From Adiantum capillus-veneris (Eukaryota > Streptophyta > Polypodiopsida > Polypodiales > Pteridaceae), in the NCBI GenBank assembly GCA_014529385.2, contig CM043964.1, positions 8,751,497-8,815,496 on the forward strand: a DNA stretch of 64,000 nt. Reading direction: 5' to 3'. A program made the translations under genes and the position numbers. Shown here in pieces: positions 14,501 through 23,662 of the stretch; position 1 is the first letter of the stretch; each line of letters starts with the position of its first letter. The notes below the pieces were generated by a model, which was not told where the DNA came from, made no database searches, and was given only the letters and a program-made list of their open reading frames with translations.

Positions 14501-14672
14501 TAGTGACAGTTAGCCTCTCTAACCTTTGGCCTTTCACTATTTGACACTCATCGAGTTTTAGCACAAAAGCGACCTTAGTGCCAAGCATAGAAAATAAATA
14601 GTGCCAAGACCTTAAACTTCAAAGTCTATGATAAAAACAATACCAAATAAAAAAGTAAAGTGTGTCACCTTC

Positions 14673-15290
14673 TTAAGGTAACTCGTAGAATCTAAGCATG
14701 GCTTGTTGAAGCCTTCTAATGTCCACAAAAATATTGTTCCACATTTTGTAAGGAAAGCCCTTCTCCGAAGGTCTTATGGATTGTTTCTTACCTTTTCCCC
14801 TTGTATTTGTTGTGCATGAAGCATAAAGGGAAGTTGGCATTGTGTTCTCAATGTGTAGGTATGTCCCAATGCGGGAGAACACATCTTTTTTTGTGGCCTT
14901 CTTTGCGAGGTTGACCTTGTGAGGAATGGGAAATAGGTTTTTCACAATGCCATGCTCTTTGAGGACATCCTTTAGGAGTTGAAAAATAGCCTGATAGGCT
15001 TTGGTGCTAATTTCAGCCTCATCACAAGCTTGTTGCACGTCATCATCACTAACCACATTCCTCAATTTACGGATAAGGTCTTTGGTGACTGCATCCTTAA
15101 TGTGCTTACCTCCAGGTGATTGTAAGATAGAAATCACATCCAGGGTATTCAGACAACTAGTGAGAAGGTTGACTCGATCATCTTGGCTTGTTCCACCGCA
15201 TGCCTCCAGGATGAAGTTTCTAGCAACCAATAAAAATTTAATGCTAGAAAATAGTGTGAAGTAAGAATACATCATGCAAGTAAAGACCAA
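14673..15290 (-). pseudogene. Unrecognised 205-codon ORF
   Basis: Minus-strand open frame without internal stop. A first stretch is hydrophobic (YSYFTLFSSIKFLL); the rest is charged and mostly helical-looking: VNLLTSCLNTLDVISIL, KHIKDAVTKDLIRKLRNVV, DDDVQQACDEAEISTKAYQ, then basic (KKATKKDVFSRIG, GKGKKQS). I recognise no family. It could be a real but unknown protein, a transposon-encoded protein, or a gene fragment. It is the longest unassigned frame in the 8-19 kb stretch. Confidence 0.4.
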
Positions 15291-15348
15291 ATCACCTTAT
15301 GGGGCTGTCACTCATTGTTTGTGTGCTTCTCCCAAATGTGCAAGAGTT

Positions 15349-15606
15349 TCAATGGATGAATGAGTGCGTTTGCATTCCCTTGCACCAAGGGGTGTTTCTT
15401 TCAAGTATGTGATGGTGTTGGGCAAACTTTTTTATGTGGGACTCCTTTTCTTGCATTTGTTGTTGAAGAGTTTCAACCACCCTCTCCGAAGAGGCAACAC
15501 TCTCTTGTAATGTTGTCGTCTTGAGGTGAAGAGCTTGACATTTGTGTATCCACATATGCAAAGAAGCACCTGCACCCATACACAACCGCTTGCAATAGCC
15601 TAACAA
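15349..15606 (-). pseudogene. Unrecognised coiled-coil fragment
   Basis: Minus-strand frame of 85 codons with a heptad-like segment (TTTLQESVASSERVVETLQ, then QMQEKESHIKKFAQHHHIL). It lies just upstream of the 205-codon frame on the same strand, so it may be the same broken gene. No family recognised. Confidence 0.3.
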
Positions 15607-15859
15607 GCCTCCTTCTCCCCTCCCACGAAATTGAAGAAATGTCGAAAGGCTCCAAATGTCAACATTTGTCTCACAAGTGGTGTGACATTCCTATGATGAC
15701 CTTTGATCACCCTCACTAGCAGTCTTCGGTGCAAATGCCGTGGGTAAGCAAATATGTATGCTTTTGGTGTGAGGAGTACGTGGTGGTGGAAGCAAACCAT
15801 TTTTGATGTCCGTAAGCACCATGGAAGCTGTTGCGTAAGGAAGAAAATGATGAAAAGAT

Positions 15860-16003
15860 AGAGGGGGCGGGGTAGGGAGTTTGAGAAAGATGGGAGGAGA
15901 GAAGGAGGGAGGGGGGGGAGGGAGAGATTGGGGAGGAGGAGAAAGGTAGGGGCAGGGAGGGAGAGGAGAGGGAGAGAGGAGGGAGGAGGGAGGAGGAGGA
16001 GAG
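15860..16003. repeat. Polypurine/G-rich tract
   Basis: Nearly pure G/A sequence for about 140 bp, including a run of eight or more G and repeated GGGAGGAGG blocks. Mirror-like purine tracts of this kind can form triplex or G-quadruplex structures in vitro; any role here is unknown. Confidence 0.8.
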
Positions 16004-16600
16004 AACAAAGTGTTTTTTACTTTTTAGGGAAAAAGATTTTTGAAAAAATGGACTTTCTAAGCTTGTGGGTTAAAAAATGGATCAAAACAGGATTTTTGGA
16101 TATGTATATATGTTGGGAGAGAGTTTTAAGTAAAAAATAAGTAAAACTTATTTATTTAAAAAAAGTCAAATTTTGACTCTTAGTGACCCACGTATTTGCT
16201 GATGTGGTCACACCCCTATGCTTCCTTCACTTTAAAAAAAAGCTAGAGAGAGAAAGTAACCCCTTAGGTCCACATCCTACATTTATCTAAAAAAAAGGCT
16301 AGAAAATCCTACTCAAAACTACATTCTTCAATGCCCTTGCCTCCTTAACCCCACACAACATTAGCCTTAATCCCTAAAAATTAGAATTCCTTACAAGGCC
16401 CATGCAAGGTTCATATTTCTCCTAATGGTGGAGCTCCACATACATGGCTCATGTCGGATCTTCACAGTGGGTTCTTGTTGATTTCCCTGTTTAGTACATC
16501 AGGATGGCATGAAGCTTAGATGTTGGCTACAACTTGAATCAATCAACCTTGAGTATCGCAACATCAACATCACAAGACTATGGTAGTGTCAATCACGTGT
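16004..16600. other. No supported gene
   Basis: AT-rich, stop-dense sequence. Nothing recognised. Confidence 0.5.
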
Positions 16601-16615
16601 CTATTGAAAATTCTA

Positions 16616-17592
16616 CCACCATCGTGTTAACACATTCGTGTCTGTCATCATGTCTACCATCACCTCTGCTTGTGTGTTGTTTATCATCTATCAACTTAGT
16701 CACATGCTGAAGCTCATTTTGCAGATTTTTGATTCCTTGGCTAGAGTGTTTCTTTTAGGAGTAAAAACCACGTGAAGGCTTTGGAGTCTCTCACTCTCCT
16801 TGTCTTTATCATCCATTCAAGTGCAGCACAACAAATATCTTCTCAAAACCTTGTAAATCCTTATGATGGTGATGATGGCAAGGCACATGCAATGGAGCTT
16901 GTCAAATTTTGGATTGTTGGGGAAAAATCTAAATGTTTCTAGAAAGATGATCTTACCATCGTGTCAACACTTTTGCGTCTTCCATCATGTCTACCATCAC
17001 CACTGCTTGTGTGTTGTTCTCGAGAGGTTCACCATTCAATACACCCTATATAATGTGTATTTGTGGGATATTAGAAAAACCCCTCTTTTAACATGTCTAA
17101 ATGAATAAAAAGATCCCTTATTTTAGGTTTTTGTTTTCAAAATTGAATATAAAAACCCCTTGTCTTAATGTATTTCTATTAAATTGCTTCCTACTTTTGC
17201 ATTTTAAAACCCCTCCTTTTAAACTCACGCTATACATTAGCACCCCCCGAGGTGTTGTTTATCTTTGTCAATTTAGTCTCATGCTCAAGCTCATTTTGGA
17301 GATTTTTGTTTCTCCCTCTGTCAATAGGACAAAAACCAATGGAAGGTGGAAGCTTAATGCATACTTGTGAGCTTCTCCTTGTCCGCATTATTGCTTTTAG
17401 GAGTAAGAACCGTGTAAAGGCTTTGGAGTCTCTTACTTTCCTTGTCCATTGTCCCTTCAAGTGTAGTACAACCAATGTCTTCTTCTGGAAACCTTGAAAA
17501 TCCTTTTGATGATGATGATTACAAGGCACATGCAATGAAGCTCGCCTATTTCTAGAACTCTATTGAAAATTTGAATGTTTCTAGATAGGTGA
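16616..17592. repeat. Diverged segmental tandem duplication
   Basis: The block from about 16,616 to 16,955 recurs, split, at about 16,956-17,030 and 17,245-17,592. Shared phrases include atgtctaccatcacc.ctgc, gctcattttg.agatttttg, aaggctttggagtctct and caaggcacatgcaatg. The second copy is interrupted by about 200 bp rich in aaaacccctc-like sequence (17,030-17,240). Confidence 0.75.
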
Positions 17593-17767
17593 TCCTCCCA
17601 TTCTCAGATGTCTGAGGTCCTTCTTGTTGGGAATTGTGTGCATGAGTGTGTGAGTGCACACACATGCCTGTTTCCAGTGTTGTGGACAAAAGGTGTATGT
17701 CCATCTATTCTCCTCATCCATATTGTTGCTTCGCTCTTTGTTTCTTTTCTCCTCCATATATATAGTG

Positions 17768-17768
<1 letters not shown>

Positions 17769-17815
<47 letters not shown>
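17769..17815. repeat. (GATA)n/(GA)n compound microsatellite
   Basis: A run of gatagatagata passing directly into (GA)n. Confidence 0.9.
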
Positions 17816-17817
<2 letters not shown>

Positions 17818-19226
17818 TGAGAAGAGTGAAGAAAAATGTATCACTCAATTGAGCCCCTAGCTCTTCCCTTATTCTCAATTGTACTCAATTGAAAGCAGCA
17901 TTGTGAATGCAAGCCATGCACATTACTGGTATTTATAGCCTTTGGTGTGGAAGCATTAAGTATATTAATCACACAATATACCTAAGTAGGGTTTCTGTAC
18001 TGATAAGAATCTAATTTTGCATCATTTTCTATGTAATTAGAAGTAAACACTCCTTGATGATCTTTTTCTCTCTGCGTTGTCGCTTTTTCTTTTTGAGTTA
18101 TCGCTCCTTTGAAGCCCACATATCATGCACTCTCTCTTTGTTTGACCTTCCTCACATCGCCTTGCTGCATGGAAGATTTTCGCTTCGACCCTCTCAATTT
18201 CCACTTCTAAGTTCACAAGATTGGCATTTAGAGAATGCACAGCTTCCCTTAGATTCCACTTATCTCTTATTTTTCTTCTTCTCTCACTGAAGAACTATGG
18301 GACAGGTGTCTAACCTCACTCCTATCTTATTGCAGATTTAGCGAGAACCACGATTAAATTGTCAATCCATGGAACAAAGATGACTCGACTAGTGTATAGA
18401 GGCTACAAGAGGTTGTCAATCTCTCGAAAGACAACAAACAACTCGCATCTAACTCAAGCTACACTCAAGTGACTGAAATCACCAAAAGCCAATCGCTCAT
18501 TGACAAACAAATCACATCCGTTACAGCATCAAATGACATCCAAACGTAACCAAACTTCTAGGGAATGTTTATAATACCTAAGCACACATGCTTATGGTCT
18601 CAAATCCCACTTTAAATCAAGTGCCAAAGTTGCAATTATTAACAACAGTGGATTTTTGACCTAGTCGTTTTTGACCCTGAATGCACCTAAATTCTTAGCA
18701 ATGATTCCCCAATAACCCGCCTATGCTTAGTTTTTGATTTTGAAGTGTAAATTTCTACTTATGATGAAATTAGTCCGTGGGTCAGCGACGCCAAAATCTA
18801 CAAAATACCATGAAGTGTTTACGTCAATGCGTAGAGCTCTTACCTGCAGTTGCAATGCAACAACAATGCGACTGCAATGTGACAACCGGGGAGGGAGTAG
18901 GAAGCACGATAAGGAGAGAAGTGAGTGCCGTTAGCTCACACTGTGTATTTCATTATCCAAAAACTTAATAACAACTTACACAAAGTGGCTTTTATACCTT
19001 AGCCAAGGTTTTTGGTGGTCAAGACTCAAAACTAATAATTTTGGAGCTCTAATTAAAGATAGGTAATGACAAGTTGATAAAATTTGGAAGCTTGTAGGCC
19101 CGGCTCATCTATTACAAATTTTATCCGAAATCTAGGAGTTACAATATTCTTGATTTATAAAAAAATAATAAGTGTTTTTACAATGAGAGCTCCAAAAATG
19201 GTATCCGAGTTAGCTTGTTGGTAGCA
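17816..19226. other. Non-coding; may contain an LTR-like end at its right edge
   Basis: No gene supported. The right edge (tagca, ending 19,226) directly adjoins a polypurine tract read on the minus strand, so this stretch could hold the 3' LTR of the element whose ORF lies at 19,265-20,780. An inverted pair ttttggagctct / agagctccaaaa lies at about 19,038 and 19,187. Confidence 0.35.
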
Positions 19227-19244
19227 TTCCCCCCTCCTCGCCTA
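19227..19244 (-). other. Polypurine-tract-like site
   Basis: On the minus strand the sequence reads GGCGAGGAGGGGGGAA followed by TGCTACCAAC. This is the arrangement expected of an LTR-element PPT directly before a TG LTR start, about 20-40 bp after the end of the upstream ORF. No matching second LTR was found. Confidence 0.4.
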
Positions 19245-19264
19245 TGTCGTCCCTTGACATAGCT

Positions 19265-20780
19265 TTATGGGCTGAAATAGTCTTCAGATTGACGGCTAAC
19301 GAGGCAGTCTTTAAGCGCATTTAGGGACTTTTCGTATCTGATCTTTCTCTCTTTATTTGGCACCTGCAAAAACTGCATCGTGACTCTGTTTTTGAGCTCT
19401 ACTGCTGAGTAGCCTACAAATCTCAAAGTTAGGTTGCTGATCACTGGCCCAAATATTTTCGTTCTCCAAGTGAAGAACCGTGTGTAGAACGCTTTCTCAA
19501 ACGCCACCATATTGTGAGAAGGTAAGAACATACATCTGGCATAGAAGCCATAGAGGACTTCTTCAAAAGGTTGGCCATTGAGATCGTAGCATAAACCTTT
19601 ATTACCCTTGAGGAACGACATCCACGGGGTGCCTTCTTGCTTTGGCTCATGAAGATCTTTGATGCAGGTGAGCAGCATTCGGTAGATTTTATATAGCATC
19701 ACACATGATAGATCCGATGGACTTTTGAAGAATGCAATGGTACTCGTTAGGGTTTTCACCATGTATTCTTCTGTCGACGGTCCCTTTTCTAGACCAGGCA
19801 ACCTCGTGTAGTTTATCCAGGTTGGCCACTTCTTTGTTATTGCCTCATGTGCTTGCCAGGTCCTTACTCTTGGTACAGGAAAAAAAGTAGGATACTTTAT
19901 TAGGGCCTCATGTGCTCTTGTGAACAGAATCAAATACCTTGGATTCTTATTCAAGCAGCTCAGCCTCCACTTTGGGTGGTCTTGATTTGAGCCTTCTACT
20001 TGCATGTCTTTGTAAAGACTCTCTTTGACTTGGAGCAACTCCACCTTTATCAAAGGATATGACAAGGATTGCTGATGCCATTGCGCATTGATTTTATTGA
20101 GAGTGAGTTGTGTAACGTTGACAGAGTGAAGAACTCTCAACTGCCAATCCATCACTACTTTCTACTGATCATGCACCTCTTGTGTAATCTTTTCTTTCAA
20201 TGCATCTTCCTCAGCTTTTGAGAGATGGACCATTGGTACTGTATCAGTTTCTATTATTTGTACCTGGAATTCATCCTCACCACCTAGCCCTTCTGCAGGT
20301 TGTGTCTCCATCTTAGCAAAAGAAACTGAGGGGATATCTATCTGTGGCTATTCTGAAGTTCTCACCTCTTCTTGAGATTCTGTGTCCATCTCTCAGTAGT
20401 GGTTAACTCTTTTAAGCTCAGCTATTTCTTTTAGCAGCTCTTCTTCTTGTTGTAGCCGCATTAAAGCCAAGTCTGTGCTAAGACTGCTCCAGTTTAAACT
20501 CCAGCTCTTTGTTCTTTTTCTCTAATGCTTCGTAGACTTCTTCTGTTCCTTTGATCGAGGCTACTACGGGATTTTCTCGTATCTGCCGCAAGAAAGTTTC
20601 CTGATCATTTATTCTCTGCTCTGAGTATTGCAGGGAGGCGTTAGCTACATCTAACTATACTTGAATCTTCTGAACTGGCAGAGTTGTAGTTAGAAGTTTG
20701 TTGGTAACTTTTGTCAGCTGTTCATCTTTGTCTTTGTAAGCATCTGACAACTTCGTAAGTAGGTCACCGAGCACCTCCAT
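19265..20780 (-). pseudogene. Unknown coiled-coil protein, possibly gag-like, decayed
   Basis: Minus-strand coding remnant of about 500 codons. It starts at MEVLGDLLTKLSDAYKDKD and runs through helical, charged segments (LQYSEQRINDQETFLRQI, EEVYEALEKKNKELEFKL), a Gln/Glu-rich stretch after a frameshift (LQQEEELLKEIAELKR) and an acidic linker. It then continues into an uninterrupted 296-codon part (19,265-20,155) with blocks such as WPTWINYTRLPGLEKGP, SDLSCVMLYKIYRMLL, CYDLNGQPFEEVLYGFYA and FTWRTKIFGPVISNLTLRFVG. Several in-frame stops lie in the first half. There is no RT, zinc knuckle or transposase motif. A PPT-like site follows, so a gag-only or large non-autonomous LTR element is one reading; a broken host gene is another. 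Confidence 0.45.
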
Positions 20781-22046
20781 CTCCTTACCAATTACATACT
20801 TTGAGTGAAATATGGGCTCATTTAGGTGCACAGGATGAAAATGGTACCAGATTTAGGCTTTAGATCTCTGAAACAGTAGATGTAAAGGAATTTTGAGATT
20901 TTGAGCTCCAAAATTGTTCAAACTTGGCTAGTGGGCTTACGGCATGATGTACTCTGGTCCCATGATGGCAAAGTTGCAAATTTTTCCCATTTTGGCCAAA
21001 AAGTAAATAATTGTGATTATTAACTTTTTCATCAAAATGAACATTGTTTGGTACAGCTTGGTTCTAGGCTTTGTATAGATCCTGTGTATGTGATATGAGG
21101 TGATTTGGATAAAAAATGTGGCTCATAACTCAAAACTTCGCTTGCAAGGACTTCTTTGTGTTTTTTTGGCAATTTCCCATGTGTTATAGTTGATCATTTT
21201 GGTGCATAATTGAAATTTGGAATTTAATAGGTGTGTACAAGGGATAGGTGAGGTGATGATACAATTTTCAGGCCAAAATATTGCAAAAGTAAATAACCAC
21301 ATTATTCACAACAGTGAACATTTATTTGCAAAACTCGAAATGTTGAGCTAAAAACATTCTATACACCTAAAACAAGTCCTAAATTGAGTTTTGTAAAGTT
21401 TGATCTTGCCGGCATCACGTTGTGCTTTGTCAACTCTGAAATCACCAATTTTTGTGACTACATGGTATGTGCTGTTGGTTAGTCACTTTTGAGGCTATGG
21501 ACTTGTCCGTAACATAGTCGTGAAGCAACTCATCCAATTTTGGCCCATTTGGAGTCAATTTGACATCATATGTAAAATTTGACGCTTTGTAGCCTTCAAG
21601 CCATTTTCTTATTTTCAAGGGCTTGGCTTGATCCATTTTATGAAACCAATCATATAATTGTATATAGACCTTGTATGCAAGCTGTCTGTGGAGTCAAAAT
21701 GCAATTCTGACATCTTCTAGAAACCTAGCCTTTTCTACTTGGGACCCCCTCGACCCTTGCCGAATGGTCAACTGTTGCTATAGAAGTGTTATATTATGTT
21801 GGGGCATGCTACAGTTCAAATCTCGGTTGAGTTGACAGGACGCTATGGTCGATTTTTTATCGTAGGTCTTCGTGTACTGCTCGGATTCTAGGGTTTTTTC
21901 CAAGGGTTTAGACTAGCTACCGGCCATAAAAAATGGATCATTGATAAGTATAGAACTTACCCCTCATGTCTTGTGTGAGATGGCACTGAAAATAGGTGAT
22001 TGTGGACTCCGAAAAATACGCGAAGAGGGTTGAAAAGCTCTCTCTC
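20781..22046. other. No supported gene
   Basis: AT-rich, stop-dense. A 64-codon minus-strand frame at 21,442-21,636 (WLEGYKASNFTYDVKLTP) is weakly protein-like but too short to assign. Confidence 0.45.
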
Positions 22047-22069
22047 CACTACAAGAGGCTATTCATATT

Positions 22070-22165
22070 AGCGACGCTCACACAACGACGCTCAAAAAAA
22101 AAAAATCCCGGCGTCGCTATGAGCGTCGCAAATTTAAATTTGCGACGCTCATAGCGACGCCGGCT
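22070..22165. repeat. Left subterminal GCGACG repeats with a 56-bp perfect palindrome
   Basis: Copies of gcgacgctc and its complement lie within 110 bp of the left end. Positions 22,108-22,163 form a perfect inverted repeat without a spacer (28 bp each arm, centred on aaatttaaattt). In En/Spm the accessory protein binds short subterminal repeats; these are the likely equivalents here. Confidence 0.85.
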
Positions 22166-22282
22166 GGGCTAAAAAAAATAACAGAGAGCGCCCAAAAACT
22201 CAAATCTCAGATCTGAGTTTTTCGGCGCCCTCAAGCAAGGAGCAGGTAACGCTCTCCCTCTGTCTCTCTCTCTCTTTCTTCT

Positions 22283-22285
22283 CCC

Positions 22286-22338
<53 letters not shown>

Positions 22339-22409
22339 AGAGGAAGGAGATCCAGGTATGCTCCTTCCCTCTCCTCACTCTCATGTTCCCTTCCCCTCTT
22401 TCTCTCTCC

Positions 22410-22447
<38 letters not shown>

Positions 22448-22454
22448 TAGTGTT

Positions 22455-22490
<36 letters not shown>
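22283..22490. repeat. (CA)n, (CT)n and (GA)n microsatellites
   Basis: (CA)n at about 22,286-22,335, (CT)n then (CA)n at about 22,405-22,447 and (GA)n at about 22,457-22,486, inside the transposon's left arm. Ser-Leu and Cys-Val frames through here are artefacts. Confidence 0.95.
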
Positions 22491-22535
22491 TACAAACATA
22501 AAAAAAAACGCACACACACATACATAAACAAAGAA

Positions 22536-22692
22536 TGCACACACACATTGAGAGAGGAAAAGAGAGAGAGAGCATGCATAAACAAAAAACGCACACATTG
22601 AGAGAGGAAAAGAGAGAGAGAACATGCATAAACAAAAAACGTACACATTGAGAGAGGAAAAGAGAGAGAAAACATGCATAAACAAAAAAACG
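22536..22692. repeat. Minisatellite, ~50-bp unit, 3 copies
   Basis: Unit cacacattgagagaggaaa..gagagag..catgcataaacaaaaaacg is repeated three times with small differences. It ends directly before the HIPP-like fragment. Confidence 0.85.
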
Positions 22693-22699
22693 CTCCATC

Positions 22700-22966
22700 G
22701 ATCCAAAAGTACTGGTGAAATGTCTTCAGAAGATAGGGAAGAAGGTGGATCTTCAGGGAGGCAAGAGTCACTACATCCCCGACAATGACCATCTAGACAA
22801 CGTCTAGTCATTCAACAGCAACTTCAAAGTTAGTAACAAGAGCAAGAACGGTCCAAAGGGCCAATTGCTGTCGTCAGATGTGGATGGAGATGAGGTAGCG
22901 TCACCGCCGGAAGTTAACTCTCACATCTTTAGTGATGAGAATGCCAACTCTTGCCGAGTTATGTGA
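22700..22966 (+). pseudogene. HIPP-like gene fragment captured in the CACTA element
   Basis: One plus-strand frame of 88 codons with a single TAG (22,805-22,807). It begins DPKVLVKCLQKIGKKVDL, resembling the end of the HMA domain in heavy-metal-associated isoprenylated plant proteins (typically DPxxLLKKLxKxGKxAEL). It continues through a Lys/Asn/Ser-rich linker (NFKVSNKSKNGPKGQ) and ends NANSCRVM before a TGA. The C-terminal CRVM fits a CaaX prenylation box, which these proteins carry. The metal-binding CxxC part would lie upstream and is absent, replaced by the minisatellite. The fragment lies between the transposon's left terminus and its transposase gene, so capture of a host gene 3' exon is the simplest reading. 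Family call rests on a short match plus the CaaX. Confidence 0.6.
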
Positions 22967-23097
22967 AAAATTATGTGTTAAATCAGTTTTAAGGTTCTTA
23001 TAATCCCTATTAGTTTAGTTCTTTGTTTTTAATATAACATAATTTACGTTAGATTTAGATTTATGTTATATTAGATTAGACGTAGGTTTATTTAGGT

Positions 23098-23130
<33 letters not shown>

Positions 23131-23561
23131 AGAAGAAGAGAGTTTTAACGTCGTAGGAAACTATCCCAAAAGATGTTAAAGATTAGGTTAGATGTAGACT
23201 TACGTTAAATTAGATTTAGGTTTATTTTTAGTTAGATTTACGTTTATTTAGATTTACGCTTATTTACGTTAGATCGAGTCCACGCAAGAATTACTTACGG
23301 TTTAATTAGGGTTTAGAGTTAGACGAACAGTGAAAAGATCTACTCTGAAAAGATGTTAAGATGCTGTGAACTGCTACAGCTAGAGAAGAGGCAAAGGGGT
23401 TTTGTCCACTACATGCAGTATCATGTAGACGTGGGTCTGTAGATTTCTTGTACCCACAGGTATTGACCAATAAAGACGAGATTATAACCCGGTGGTTCTG
23501 ATCTCCGTGCACCTCTAGACCGAGGTGTGTGGGGATTGGACATGACTAGAGAATGTGAGGT

Positions 23562-23617
<56 letters not shown>

Positions 23618-23660
23618 CGAAGAATGCCAATAGAATATTAAATTTGTTGTCCAGGTTATA
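22967..23660. other. Transposon leader, microsatellites
   Basis: AT-rich sequence with recurring ttagatttaggttta phrases, (CA)n at 23,102-23,130 and (GA)n at about 23,562-23,613. No coding signal until 23,663. Confidence 0.6.
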
Positions 23661-23662
23661 AG

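Noticed and set aside
22200-22811. 203-codon minus frame rich in Leu, Ser, Cys, Val
   Set aside because: Generated by (CT), (CA) and minisatellite repeats in the CACTA left arm.
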